Shown here: positions 24,012 through 32,849 of the stretch, piece by piece
How the letters are laid out: every line of letters starts with the position of its first letter
Position numbering within the stretch: position 1 is the stretch's first letter
NCBI GenBank assembly: GCA_028820845.1
Contig: JAPPII010000109.1
Coordinates: forward strand, 1 to 37,176
Direction of reading: 5' to 3'
Length of the DNA stretch: 37,176 bases
From: Candidatus Poribacteria bacterium
GTDB lineage: Bacteria > Poribacteria > WGA-4E > WGA-3G
Translations under genes and position numbers: made by a program
Notes under the pieces: model-generated
Databases searched by the model: none
Told to the model about the DNA's origin: nothing
What the model saw: the letters and a program-made list of their open reading frames with translations, nothing else

Positions 24012-24041
24012 ATGGTAGCATAGATGAGAGAATTTTGTCAA
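24012..24041 (-). promoter_or_regulatory. promoter upstream of the zinc-ribbon/export run
   Basis: On the minus strand TTGACA (24041-24036) and TACCAT (24017-24012) are 18 bases apart, about 130 bases before the zinc-ribbon start. The rest of the 23882-24292 gap holds repeats and no gene I can support. Confidence 0.4.
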
Positions 24042-24052
24042 GAATGTTTTTA

Positions 24053-24077
24053 AGCAATCAGCAGTCAGCAGTCAGTT
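24053..24077. repeat. AATCAGCAGTCAGC low-complexity repeat
   Basis: AGCAATCAGCAGTCAGCAGT recurs in similar form at 29813-29832 (CAGCAATCAGCAGTCAGTAG). It is a dispersed short repeat lying in intergenic DNA. Confidence 0.6.
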
Positions 24078-24233
24078 AAAATCGTGACCAAAGGTAATTG
24101 TGGGTAGGTACAAGACCGAGGGGAAACACCCAAGCAAAAACTCCCTACAACGTTTTTTTGCGGATAACATTACTGAAGTATTTATTTAAACTTCATGAAA
24201 CCTCGCCGGTGCGGTGTATTTGTTGAGGGACAA

Positions 24234-24257
24234 TCGGTGCGGTTAGAAACCGCACCT
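24234..24257 (-). repeat. GTAG-hairpin repeat of the GGTGCGGTT family
   Basis: The palindrome GGTGCGGTT-ag-AAACCGCACC is followed by CTAC, reading GTAG-hairpin on the minus strand. It starts 35 bases after the amidohydrolase stop on that strand. A related but broken GGTGCGGTG sits at 24205. Confidence 0.85.
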
Positions 24258-24292
24258 ACCAATTATAGGGAAAATCTCATGAGAAATTAAGT

Positions 24293-25108
24293 CTAAAATT
24301 GCCAAAGCTGCAGTGCCGTCTTGCCTAACACCCATTCCCGGTCCTCAGGTGTAAAGAAATCCATTTCGTCTCGGACGACTGCTAAGGTTTCCGCATAACT
24401 GGCGTGGTTGAGACAAACGGGCCAATCTGTACCCCACATAATCCGCGAACCGCCGAATGCGTGATATACCTTCTTAACCTGTTCGTGTGTATCCGCCCAC
24501 GGAAAACCGGTCTTCGAGATTGACCACGTGTGGCTTATCTTGACATAAACCCGCGGGAAACGTGCCAAGTCGAGCAGCAGTTCGTGCTTTTCAGGGGCAT
24601 CGGGTGCACACCCTGCCATGTGATCAACCACAACATCAAGATTCGGATGTTGCTCTATAAGTGGGACGAGATCTACCAACCGATCGGCTCCGGTGAGGAT
24701 CAGCATCGGAACACCGAGGTCTTCAGCACGACGGAAGATGGGTGGCATCAACGGTCCCGCAAACCAATCGCCGTCGGGTCCGACAGACGGGCTCAGACGG
24801 ACACCATGAAACCCATCTTCCTCCGTCCAGCGACTGAGATGGTCGGGTGCGTCGGGGTCTTCAGGGTTGATTCGGCAGACCCCCATGAATTTATCGGGGT
24901 ATCTTTTCATTGCGTCCGCTGCGTAACGGTTATCCCATCGGTAGTGGATGACTTGAACGAGGACGGTCTTTTCAACGCCGTTCGCTGCCATCAATTCCAA
25001 AAGCACTTCTGCGGTGGCATCGTCTTCTGGTGGGTTAGTTGTCTCCGGTGCCCACGGAAATTGTGGATCGTTTTTCCAGACGTGAACATGTGGGTCGATA
25101 ATTCTCAT
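24293..25108 (-). CDS. amidohydrolase-2 family metal-dependent hydrolase
   Basis: A 271-residue TIM-barrel hydrolase. It opens with IDPHVHVW (the Asp-x-His-x-His metal motif) and carries a central VVDHMAG histidine. It ends with MWGTDWPV, whose Asp is the conserved catalytic residue of the amidohydrolase-2 group (PF04909). Members act as lactonases (for example L-fucono- or L-rhamnono-lactonase) or as decarboxylases. The short length and GTDWP favour a lactonase-like enzyme. CAGGAG seven bases before the ATG supports the start. It lies downstream of the membrane protein at 25156 on the same strand, 47 bases away, so cotranscription is possible. Confidence 0.83.
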   Translation of the reverse strand: MRIIDPHVHVWKNDPQFPWAPETTNPPEDDATAEVLLELMAANGVEKTVLVQVIHYRWDNRYAADAMKRYPDKFMGVCRINPEDPDAPDHLSRWTEEDGFHGVRLSPSVGPDGDWFAGPLMPPIFRRAEDLGVPMLILTGADRLVDLVPLIEQHPNLDVVVDHMAGCAPDAPEKHELLLDLARFPRVYVKISHTWSISKTGFPWADTHEQVKKVYHAFGGSRIMWGTDWPVCLNHASYAETLAVVRDEMDFFTPEDREWVLGKTALQLWQF

Positions 25109-25155
25109 ATTATAACTCCTGTGGATCGCTGTCGGTACTCGGAAACCGTCAGCGG

Positions 25156-26151
25156 TCAGGTGGTTTTGGTAAACTTACGATTCGTCAAAGATCCGTATGC
25201 TCCTAAGGGTAGACAGTAAAGTAAAATTAGAATGTGCAAACTAAATCCAGCGACAGTAGCGGTCTCCACCGATGTGCCAAAATGGTGTAACAACCAGACA
25301 AAAGGAAACTCTGTTGTTCCGAAGTTGCCGACGGTTTGGATGGGAAATAGGTTAAATACGTTCGTGAATGCGAGTGCAAATAACACCTCGGTCATCGGAA
25401 TATCAATCCCCATCTCTATGACAAGGTAACACTGGAACCCGAAACGGATGACGAGACAGAGTAGGGAATATAGCCATACCTCTAAAAAGCGTTGATTTGA
25501 TCGAAACGCCATCAGCTCCTGCAGGACTTCCAATCCTTTGTTGACTCCCCAAGAGATGGGTCGCACTTCGAGACGTAGTAGCGGTGCTGCCCATCGCTCT
25601 GCAAACTTCAGACAGGCGTTCGGAACGGCGTACACAGAGACGACGGCTATGATTAGACCGCCACCTATTAGTAAGGGGAGGAGATAAAGTAGCCTACCAG
25701 AGAACGTTTCGCGGAGCTCGGGTCGTAGGAGCCACGCAGTCGCAATCACCAAACCTATTAGCAGCACAAGGTCAATCAGGCTTGCCACCAAAAGCGAAGC
25801 GATTCCGTGTGTCGCCTCCACCTTCTGCCGTCGTTGCATGAGATAGACATAAGAGATGTCCCCTGTCCGCATCGGCAGGATATTGCCCCAAAAGGTGTGC
25901 AACGCCAAGATTGGAAAGATGTGATGGGCACGGCTCTCAAGGTTGAGTAATGCTCGAAACCGGAGCGTTTTCGCTAAGACCAATAAACAATAGGCTATGA
26001 ACCCGATTAAGAGTGCCTCTATTGACAACCGGCTGAGGGTTCGTGGTATTTCTTGGAGATCAATCTGTTTTAGAAGGAAGTAAGCTAAGATGATTGCCAG
26101 CACTGTCGGTAAGCCAAATTTGGCAATCTGCTGGAACTGCTTTCTGTTCAA
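25156..26151 (-). CDS. YbhN/UPF0104-type flippase-like integral membrane protein
   Basis: A 331-residue protein with about eight hydrophobic spans, matching the lysylphosphatidylglycerol synthase transmembrane domain family (PF03706). The family pattern includes FRALL near the second loop, GDISYVYLMQR, and the C-terminal PIQTVGNFGTTE stretch. Without the synthase domain such proteins are proposed lipid or glycan-lipid flippases. The start is a TTG at 26151, and no strong ribosome site is visible. A promoter lies at 26211-26240. Confidence 0.78.
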   Translation of the reverse strand: MNRKQFQQIAKFGLPTVLAIILAYFLLKQIDLQEIPRTLSRLSIEALLIGFIAYCLLVLAKTLRFRALLNLESRAHHIFPILALHTFWGNILPMRTGDISYVYLMQRRQKVEATHGIASLLVASLIDLVLLIGLVIATAWLLRPELRETFSGRLLYLLPLLIGGGLIIAVVSVYAVPNACLKFAERWAAPLLRLEVRPISWGVNKGLEVLQELMAFRSNQRFLEVWLYSLLCLVIRFGFQCYLVIEMGIDIPMTEVLFALAFTNVFNLFPIQTVGNFGTTEFPFVWLLHHFGTSVETATVAGFSLHILILLYCLPLGAYGSLTNRKFTKTT

Positions 26152-26210
26152 AGGCGCGCTCGCTATCAGTGAATTTTAGATAATATGTTTGCCTCAGAGA
26201 ATACGTACTT

Positions 26211-26240
26211 ATAATATATGTGGCAAGCTTTAATTGTCAA
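26211..26240 (-). promoter_or_regulatory. promoter of the YbhN-like gene
   Basis: On the minus strand TTGACA (26240-26235) and TATTAT (26216-26211) are 18 bases apart, about 60 bases before the start codon. The divergent MFS gene begins 96 bases away on the other side. Confidence 0.5.
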
Positions 26241-26335
26241 GGGAATATTGGAAAAACAATTTGCTTTTTAGTGGGATATAGCCTATAATATACGGCATCT
26301 ATATCTTTACAGAAACGCGGTATTCATCTTATTTC

Positions 26336-27559
26336 ATGAAAAATCAGCAGCCTCCACCACAAGCGTCCACTCGGAAGCAGTTCAATTTCCTGACGTTGTC
26401 GCACACGGTTCTTGATTCCTACGCAACCCTTCTATCCCATCTGCAACCCCGCTTACTGGAAAAGTTGGCATCCGCTGCGAACCGGAACAGCTTAGCGGGT
26501 AACTTTGTCTCAATTTACAGTCTATTTAGTTCTTTCGGACAGGTTCTCTTCGGTTGGCTGTCGGATCGCGTGCGGACAGTGCATTTTGTGACGTTTGGGG
26601 TCGCGCTCACTGCCATCGGTTTAAGCCTATTGTGGGTCGCGCCTACCGTTAACACCGTGTATCTGTTATTAGCAATCGGTGGCATTGGGGTTGCTGCCTT
26701 CCACCCCCAGGCGACGGCTTACGCGGGTGCGCTGGCGAAAGGAAGAGGGATGGGGACCTCTGTTTTTCTGACGGGTGGTAACATTGGGCGTGCCCTTGGT
26801 CCGCTGGCATTGATGTTCATTCCGTATCGTTTCGGCTTGGACTACCTTGCTTGGGAGATGATACCGGGTCTACTCTTGGCACTGATTGCTCCAAAGGTGC
26901 TGAAATTTGATAAAGAACTGGATTTGACGGCTGCCACTCGTGGAACGCCGAGCGATGGTGTGAGACTGCAAGAGTCCTTTTGGACTGTCGCGAGTCCACG
27001 CCTGCTTCCACTGATTGTGCTTTTCGTTATTGCTGCATTCCGCACTGTCACGCTCACAGGTTTAGAAACCTTCTTATCCGTCCACTTAGACGACCAAGAT
27101 TACTCGGATCAGATGCGTTCGCTGGTAATCGCGCTCTTCATCTTTGCGGGTTCCATGGGTATTATGTCAAGCGGTTGGCTGATAACGCGTGTCAATACTT
27201 ATGTTCTGTTGCTGGTCTCGCTTTTGGGGGCACCGCCGCTCCTTTATGCCTCGCTACATACCGATGGACTTAGTTTTCTCACTTTCCTCTTTTTAGGGAA
27301 CGTCATCCTCACCAGCTCGATAACAGTTAACATTATCTTAGCACAGATGATGCTGCGCGGACATGAAAGCATTGCTTCCGGCTTAATGATGGGTGCGGCG
27401 TGGGGTGTCGGCGGATTATTGAATAAATTTGTTGGTGATTTGGGGGATCAGTTCGGTTTGCCAATTGTATTGGACGGCTTGGTGATGATTCCCTTATTGT
27501 TGGCACCCCTCCTGATTTTGCTACGCGATCAACCCGATCTGTCGAAACCGAGTTTGTAG
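26336..27559 (+). CDS. MFS transporter, fosmidomycin-resistance (Fsr)-like
   Basis: A 407-residue protein with about 12 hydrophobic segments. The early part has HTVLDSYATLLSHLQP, and the first-loop signature is FGWLSDRVRTVHF. FHPQATAYAGALAKGRGMGTSVFLTGGN closely follows the Fsr subgroup of the major facilitator superfamily (typically with HP and GG motifs here). Known members export fosmidomycin or similar small molecules; others move sugars or siderophore precursors. The natural substrate is unknown. No ribosome site is clear before the ATG. It is monocistronic and convergent with the barrel protein at 27699. Confidence 0.82.
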   Translation: MKNQQPPPQASTRKQFNFLTLSHTVLDSYATLLSHLQPRLLEKLASAANRNSLAGNFVSIYSLFSSFGQVLFGWLSDRVRTVHFVTFGVALTAIGLSLLWVAPTVNTVYLLLAIGGIGVAAFHPQATAYAGALAKGRGMGTSVFLTGGNIGRALGPLALMFIPYRFGLDYLAWEMIPGLLLALIAPKVLKFDKELDLTAATRGTPSDGVRLQESFWTVASPRLLPLIVLFVIAAFRTVTLTGLETFLSVHLDDQDYSDQMRSLVIALFIFAGSMGIMSSGWLITRVNTYVLLLVSLLGAPPLLYASLHTDGLSFLTFLFLGNVILTSSITVNIILAQMMLRGHESIASGLMMGAAWGVGGLLNKFVGDLGDQFGLPIVLDGLVMIPLLLAPLLILLRDQPDLSKPSL

Positions 27560-27698
27560 AGGGTTATAAGTTATAAGTTAATCCCTGTAGGCGTTATATA
27601 GGTTTTACATGACCCAAACACTTTTAAACAACACCCCAAACAGTCGTAGCAACGCGGATATTCCTTCCATATTAAGGGTTAACTCTTGGAGTTGATTT

Positions 27699-28826
27699 TT
27701 AGAAAGTCCAGAGCAGACTCAAGAAGTGTGTGCTAATCAGGTCGCCGAAGAGGAGGGCGTAATCGAGGCGGAATTCGCGGCGTAGGATGCCGATGCCGGC
27801 GGTAATGCGGTCATCACGGTAGCCGATGCGTAATGCTAATGGATTGCTAATATGGTATTCAGCACCGAAATGTGTTTGCCCACCATAGCGTTGCTGCCAT
27901 TGGTAGGAGAGGATGAGTTTTCGACCAAAAATGTGAGGGTTGGTATACGCCACACCGACGTTCCAATTCGAGGGGATGGATTCTTTAGGTGCGGATTCAG
28001 TATTCCACGTCAAGGTCGTCTTTGAGATGTCTTGAAGGTTCAAGCCGAATGAGAAGCTGCCAACATTTTCTAAACCAAAAATGGCGTTGAGATCCGGTAA
28101 ACGAGCAAGTATACCGACATCAAAGCCGTAGCCACTGCTCCCATAGTTGTAAGTATCAAGGTCTCCACTGCTCAGACGTTGTGATATCCATTTGGCGTTC
28201 GCACCAATCATAAACGATGGCGGCAGGGAATCCCGTCCAAAATTATTCCACCACGATTGACTAACGACCCACCCCGTCGCGAGTGTCAGGATATAGGCGT
28301 TCTCGCTGTCATTGAGGTAACCCGCTGGATCAAAATCTGAGGCGCGCGGTCGGTTCTTTGCGAGGTTCTTCCGTTCATCGGCACTGATATTCGGATCGAA
28401 CGCTGGAACGAGTGGGTATATGGGAATATCGTCCACGCCTGCGCGAAGCCACGACAGTCCGAGGTTGAGTTTGGGGAGAAGTTTCGTCGTGCCGGAGATA
28501 TAGTTGAATGCACCTAATCCCGAACGCCGTGCGGCATGCATGAGGCAGAATTGATACTTATCAGAAACGCCTGCGATACCGGCGGGATTCCAATAAGTGG
28601 CAGTCGCATCATCAGCGATGCTGACATAGGCACCGCCTAATCCGAGTGCCCGTCCCCCAACGCCGTTTGTCAGAAAATCGCCGGTGTAGTTTTCCGCTGA
28701 AGATCGCGGCACAACGCTGCAGCCTAACGCAATCAGAACAACTAATAGACACGTGAAGATATTAGACTTCCGTTTTCGCAACTTAGTCAATTGATTTCTG
28801 TTTCCTTTGAAAAACGTGAACGGCAC
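27699..28826 (-). CDS. PorV/PorQ-like outer-membrane beta-barrel protein
   Basis: A 375-residue exported protein. The signal peptide has a hydrophobic core (CLLVVLIALGC) and a likely cleavage after SSA near residue 44. The mature start FLTNGVGGRALGLGGAYVSIADDATATYWNPAGIAG is characteristic of PorV/PorQ/UPF0164 barrel proteins. Amphipathic strands continue to a terminal Phe (SLLWTF), the usual barrel end. In type IX secretion, PorV shuttles cargo carrying the C-terminal sorting domain, and two such cargo proteins lie in this window. The annotated GTG at 28826 sits inside a palindromic repeat; a TTG at 28790, 12 bases after AAAGGA, is a good alternative. Confidence 0.75.
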   Translation of the reverse strand: MPFTFFKGNRNQLTKLRKRKSNIFTCLLVVLIALGCSVVPRSSAENYTGDFLTNGVGGRALGLGGAYVSIADDATATYWNPAGIAGVSDKYQFCLMHAARRSGLGAFNYISGTTKLLPKLNLGLSWLRAGVDDIPIYPLVPAFDPNISADERKNLAKNRPRASDFDPAGYLNDSENAYILTLATGWVVSQSWWNNFGRDSLPPSFMIGANAKWISQRLSSGDLDTYNYGSSGYGFDVGILARLPDLNAIFGLENVGSFSFGLNLQDISKTTLTWNTESAPKESIPSNWNVGVAYTNPHIFGRKLILSYQWQQRYGGQTHFGAEYHISNPLALRIGYRDDRITAGIGILRREFRLDYALLFGDLISTHFLSLLWTF

Positions 28827-28849
28827 ACGGCGTGTGCCTACTACTTTTA
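28822..28849 (-). repeat. GTAGTAG-hairpin repeat abutting a stop codon
   Basis: On the minus strand the stop TAA of the PhyH gene (28849-28847) runs directly into AAGTAGTAG and GGCACAC-gcc-GTGTGCC. It is nearly identical to 14176-14203, which also starts at a stop codon. It overlaps the nominal GTG start of the downstream barrel gene. Confidence 0.8.
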
Positions 28850-29710
28850 AACTCTATTTAGATCGAAAGCGTTCCAGTAGTATTGGTACTGTGCTGATTT
28901 CCAATCTGTATAAATTTCGTCCCACCCCATTCGGTTGAAATGCGGCAATAGCGAACCTTCTGTGACGGGTTGCGAGGCTCCTTGATACCGGTAATCCACT
29001 GAGAGACGAATCCGATCGGATGTCTGGTTGGGCAGTGCCTTGTGAACGGCGTGGCTGTGAAAGAAGAGTGCATCGCCGACTTCGTAATCGCCGCTGACCC
29101 AGTATAACCCGTCGGCTTCCAAGGGTTCCGTATCAATACCGAGTCCACCTGCCCCGAATGCGGGTTTGACGGGGTAAATTCCGTTTCGGTGCGATCCAGA
29201 TAATACCGACAAGCCGCCCAACTCCGTTGGACACGGACCGAGCGGTATCCATGCGGTATAGGTCTCTTCTGTCCCTCGGATATGGATATAATCCTGATGT
29301 GACGGTGTTGTGTATTTCGTGTTTTCGGGGAACATAATCCTTCCGATATTCCGCGGATGCGCGAGTGTCTTCTCACCGAAGAGTTTGTCGCACATATCCA
29401 AAATCGCTGGATGGTGTGCGAAGGCGTGGAACAACTCCATGCTTTGGAATTCGTCTAAGACGGGCCAATACCCGTCATCCCCTTCCATGTAGGGACCGCC
29501 CGTCCGAATGCCGTCCATCAAGGCGTTGCCACCTTCTGCCCAACCGTGCCGATGGCAGATTTCCAAGAAATCTCGACGTAAGTTATAGATGGAATCGGCA
29601 TCAATCAAACCACGAAAAAAAAGATACCCGTCTTGCTGCGCCTGTTCTCGGAGTTTCTCAGGCTGATCCAAGCGTTCATTTGAGACAGTGAAGGGTTTAA
29701 TACTCGCCAT
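28847..29710 (-). CDS. phytanoyl-CoA dioxygenase (PhyH) family protein
   Basis: A 287-residue Fe(II)/2-oxoglutarate oxygenase. The metal site is His138-x-Asp140 (SHQDY) and His223 (HKALPN), with Arg233 or Arg235 as the 2-oxoglutarate ligand. The barrel is otherwise complete. PhyH-family members hydroxylate lipids, ectoine precursors or secondary metabolites; the substrate is not predictable. I start at 29710 (AAGGAG, six-base gap); the frame extends to 29818 but that part holds the promoter. A consensus promoter lies at 29766-29794. It is divergent from the enolase-superfamily gene. Confidence 0.85.
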   Translation of the reverse strand: MASIKPFTVSNERLDQPEKLREQAQQDGYLFFRGLIDADSIYNLRRDFLEICHRHGWAEGGNALMDGIRTGGPYMEGDDGYWPVLDEFQSMELFHAFAHHPAILDMCDKLFGEKTLAHPRNIGRIMFPENTKYTTPSHQDYIHIRGTEETYTAWIPLGPCPTELGGLSVLSGSHRNGIYPVKPAFGAGGLGIDTEPLEADGLYWVSGDYEVGDALFFHSHAVHKALPNQTSDRIRLSVDYRYQGASQPVTEGSLLPHFNRMGWDEIYTDWKSAQYQYYWNAFDLNRV

Positions 29711-29765
29711 ACAATGCTCCTTACTTGCGAAAACAGTAACGTGTGGATGTTGTGTCGTTAAAGAT

Positions 29766-29794
29766 ATTATAGCAACAAAACGGGGGTATGTCAA
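29766..29794 (-). promoter_or_regulatory. consensus sigma70 promoter of the PhyH gene
   Basis: On the minus strand TTGACA (29794-29789) and TATAAT (29771-29766) match the consensus in all twelve positions with a 17-base spacer. Transcription would begin near 29758, about 48 bases before the start codon. Confidence 0.75.
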
Positions 29795-29938
29795 ATCAAA
29801 GCCGTTAGCATTCAGCAATCAGCAGTCAGTAGTTAGCGAAAAGAATATCCCATGAAAACAGTGTTCAAAACTTTGACCTTTTTAGTGGTAAAGGGTAACA
29901 GTTTCCTTCAAAGAATTAAGTTTGTTGTGGGAATATTG

Positions 29939-29968
29939 TTACGGGCAATTTTGGGAATATGATACAAT
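29939..29968 (+). promoter_or_regulatory. possible promoter of the enolase-superfamily gene
   Basis: TTACGG (29939-29944) and TACAAT (29963-29968) are 18 bases apart, about 38 bases before the start codon. The match is weaker than for its divergent neighbour. Confidence 0.3.
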
Positions 29969-30005
29969 ACGGCAAGCACATCCTTAAATTTGTGGGAGAG
30001 ACCTC

Positions 30006-31187
30006 ATGCTTAGCATCAAACATCTCGAAGCGATTCCGTTGAACGTTCCATTTTACCATGAACGGGTCAGCCGACACATGCACCGCGCCTTGACGCACGG
30101 GGAACGCGTCCACGTTTACCGCGTCGAACTCAGTAACGGTGTTATCGGTTACGGCGAAAATTTATCAGACGAATCAGCGAACATTGAACAGATCATCGGA
30201 CAAAACGCATTTGCGTGTATGAACGACGATAGCATCGGGTTCGGCATCCAGATGTCGCTTTATGATGCGCTTGGTAAATCCGTTGGTGTACCGGTCTACC
30301 AACTCATCGGACCGAAGGTTCGCGACAGGTGTCCTATTTCGTGGTGGGATATCGATATGCCTCCAGAGGATTGGGTGGCGGAAGTCCAGGAATCCGTGAA
30401 ACGGGGTTATACCTCCGCAAAACTGAAGGCGCGTCCGTGGCGCGACATCTTCGCACAGGTCGATGCTGTCGGCAATGCCGTACCGGCAGATTATCGACTC
30501 GACATCGACTTCAACGGTTTCCTGCGGACTGCGGATAACGCTATCCCTGCCTTACAGCAGCTGGACGAACATCCGAACGTCGCTATCTACGAGAGTCCGT
30601 ACTATCTCGGCACGGATGTGATGGGTGCGGTACGATTGCAGGCGAATGTCCAGAAACGGATTGTCGAACATTTCAACGAATCGTGTTTGCATGCGCGATG
30701 TTGCGGAGGATTTGTCGTCGGTGGCGGTGTGAACTCGCTCCGACGGACGAACGCGCTCTGTGCTTCGTTCTCGCAACCGTACTGGCTGCAGATGGTAGGC
30801 ACGGGGATTACAACGGCATACGCCGTGCATCTCGGCGCGGTGCTATCGCAAGCGGAATTACCGGCGATTACGTGTCACGAGCTGTGGGAATCTGACCTGC
30901 TTGAAACGCGACTCGCTGTTGTTGACGGAACGATTGCGGTCCCTGAGTCGCCGGGGTTGGGGATTACGGTAGACGCAGCAGCGTTGACGGAATATCGTGT
31001 GGATCCGTCTACGCCGACACCGCAGCAGCTATTTCGTGAGAGTGCGTATACTTGTCGGGTGCATATTCCAGATGGGAGCGGTGGTGAGACGGTTCACGAG
31101 TTCACGGGTGAGGATGTCTACTATCCGGCGTTTAGTGAAGGGGAGTATCCGGGGTTTGTGCCGGGGGTCTGGATGGAAGTGGTTTAA
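30006..31187 (+). CDS. enolase-superfamily (mandelate racemase/muconate lactonizing-like) enzyme
   Basis: A 393-residue enzyme with an N-terminal capping domain and a modified TIM barrel. Catalytic Lys-x-Lys is at 139-141 (AKLKARPW). Metal ligands are probably Asp168 (DIDFNG), Glu196 (YESPYY) and Glu221 (VEHFNE). These residues support abstraction of a proton alpha to a carboxylate, as in sugar-acid dehydratases and muconate cycloisomerases. The substrate is unknown. The C terminus carries an unusual extra segment after TVDAAALTEYRVDP, with acidic and aromatic residues. GGAGAG before the ATG supports the start. Related clusters often pair such enzymes with oxidoreductases for sugar-acid use, as this wider region does. 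Confidence 0.82.
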   Translation: MLSIKHLEAIPLNVPFYHERVSRHMHRALTHGERVHVYRVELSNGVIGYGENLSDESANIEQIIGQNAFACMNDDSIGFGIQMSLYDALGKSVGVPVYQLIGPKVRDRCPISWWDIDMPPEDWVAEVQESVKRGYTSAKLKARPWRDIFAQVDAVGNAVPADYRLDIDFNGFLRTADNAIPALQQLDEHPNVAIYESPYYLGTDVMGAVRLQANVQKRIVEHFNESCLHARCCGGFVVGGGVNSLRRTNALCASFSQPYWLQMVGTGITTAYAVHLGAVLSQAELPAITCHELWESDLLETRLAVVDGTIAVPESPGLGITVDAAALTEYRVDPSTPTPQQLFRESAYTCRVHIPDGSGGETVHEFTGEDVYYPAFSEGEYPGFVPGVWMEVV

Positions 31188-31226
31188 AGAGAAAATGGAC
31201 AGATAGCAAATCCGTCTACATCCACC

Positions 31227-32828
31227 CTAAACTGCTGAAGGCCGTTCTTGCAGGACAGGAATGACGTAACTTTGAATTTTCAAACCGTCTATTGTCTCAG
31301 TTTCGAGGCGCGAAGTAGGATTATTCCGATGGTCAAATACGACATAGTAGCCTTCTTTTGCTCTTTCTAATTTGAGATATGCAGCGAGTTGTTTCTTGCC
31401 TGTCTGGTAGCGTCTGTCGCCTTCCCAAATCTTAGTTTCAACGATGTATTTGCGCTGGTTGTGAACAATAATGAGATCTATCCGCCCACGGCCGGTCTGA
31501 GTTTCAAGAAATATAGTGGCACCGACACTGTGGACAAGCTGCTCTAAATAGGCATAAAGGAGATGTTGCCCGACATACTCCTGCGGTGTATCCGGGACTT
31601 GCAAGATACGGAAACCGGCGCGTGCGATGAAACCTTGAAAATTTTCAAGGAGTGTTCCCATCTCAATCACGCCATCAGGTGTTAGATAATCAATAAAATC
31701 GTCCCCGTTGTCTTCGGAAAAATAATCATTCTCCAGTCCATTAAACAGCGGTTTAAAAGTCTGCAGAATACGATGTTGATAAATCGGGTTGACGATTTCA
31801 CACGCGCCATCAGCACCTTCCGCGATTACGCCATAAATTGAGAGTTCATTCATGATGTCATTGTCCAAACTGAAAGGTAAACCTCTTTCATAAGAGGCAA
31901 TCCGCATGAGGATTTTCTCAAACCGACGGTCTCTACGGATATTGGTAAGCAGGTGATCGACATTCGTGTTTCGCTCGCGGAGGAGCCGCCTATGTGCTTG
32001 AAAAAAGTGACTTAACGCAATCGTTTCGTTTTTACGGATGTCCATCTCCTCAGTGAGCATCTGTGCGCAGCGATTAACGAGAAAGGGCTGTCCCGCAGTC
32101 TGTTTGTGAATAAAAGTGATAACTTCAGGTGTGAAGGCTTGTCCTACTTCTTCGGTATACTGATCAAGTAGTTCACGGACTTGCGCGAGTGTAAAATTCG
32201 GTAAGTGGAACTCATCTTGGATATTGAAAGGCGAGATTGATCGGTCATAGTTAAGCTGCGTGATGTTCTTGACACCAACAATGCCAACACTATAAGGACA
32301 CCGAAGACTGGTGCTATCAAGGTAAATGTAACGGAGTGAATGAAGGAAGCCGCGAACCGCGTCAGGTGGAATTGCATCAAACTCGTCGATGATGAGAACA
32401 ACTTTTTGAAAACTATTCTGTTCTGGTAGAAAACTGACGAGCTGCGTAAAGAACTCCACCATTGAAACCCGATCTGTTACGTCTGTCTTATCCAAAAATT
32501 GGCTTAGTGTTTTAGAGGGTGTGGTCCCACGTTTCTCGAACACGCGCTTAATTTTCTCACGAAGTTGTCCATAGAAAGCTCGATAAAAATCCGAAGCGGG
32601 ATAGTCAACATACAACTCAAAATTCAGTTGGATTGGGAAATACCCTTCAGCCATGAGAACGTCCATGGCACTGCGGAAGAGCGTCGTCTTGCCGGTCTGT
32701 CGGGGCGCAAAGAGGACGATGTATTTGCCTTGCTTTACGCGGTCAACGAAGTCCTCAATTTCTTTGGTTCGGGAGACGACATAGTTCTCTTTAGGATTTA
32801 CGGGACCTTGGGTTCCAAACGTTTTCAT
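31227..32828 (-). CDS. AAA-like ATPase with C-terminal PD-(D/E)XK nuclease domain
   Basis: A 533-residue protein. Residues 38-51 (LFAPRQTGKTTLF) are a Walker A loop and LIIDEFD (145-151) a Walker B. The region resembles the AAA-like/archaeal-type ATPase domains found with short nuclease tails. Near the C terminus GRGRIDLIIVHNQRKYIVETK fits a PD-(D/E)XK nuclease: Asp in RID and Glu-x-Lys in VETK. Known relatives are widespread, often multicopy, and their role is unproven; defence and mobile-element functions are both discussed. No strong ribosome site precedes the ATG. The decayed mrr gene lies directly upstream, and its promoter may now read into this gene. Confidence 0.78.
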   Translation of the reverse strand: MKTFGTQGPVNPKENYVVSRTKEIEDFVDRVKQGKYIVLFAPRQTGKTTLFRSAMDVLMAEGYFPIQLNFELYVDYPASDFYRAFYGQLREKIKRVFEKRGTTPSKTLSQFLDKTDVTDRVSMVEFFTQLVSFLPEQNSFQKVVLIIDEFDAIPPDAVRGFLHSLRYIYLDSTSLRCPYSVGIVGVKNITQLNYDRSISPFNIQDEFHLPNFTLAQVRELLDQYTEEVGQAFTPEVITFIHKQTAGQPFLVNRCAQMLTEEMDIRKNETIALSHFFQAHRRLLRERNTNVDHLLTNIRRDRRFEKILMRIASYERGLPFSLDNDIMNELSIYGVIAEGADGACEIVNPIYQHRILQTFKPLFNGLENDYFSEDNGDDFIDYLTPDGVIEMGTLLENFQGFIARAGFRILQVPDTPQEYVGQHLLYAYLEQLVHSVGATIFLETQTGRGRIDLIIVHNQRKYIVETKIWEGDRRYQTGKKQLAAYLKLERAKEGYYVVFDHRNNPTSRLETETIDGLKIQSYVIPVLQERPSAV

Positions 32829-32849
32829 TTTTTTTCATCACTAATATTT

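Noticed and set aside
29851-29958. Short plus-strand ORF starting MKTVFKTLTFLVV
   Set aside because: The start is signal-peptide-like, but there is no ribosome site and only about 35 codons, so it may be chance or a decayed gene start.
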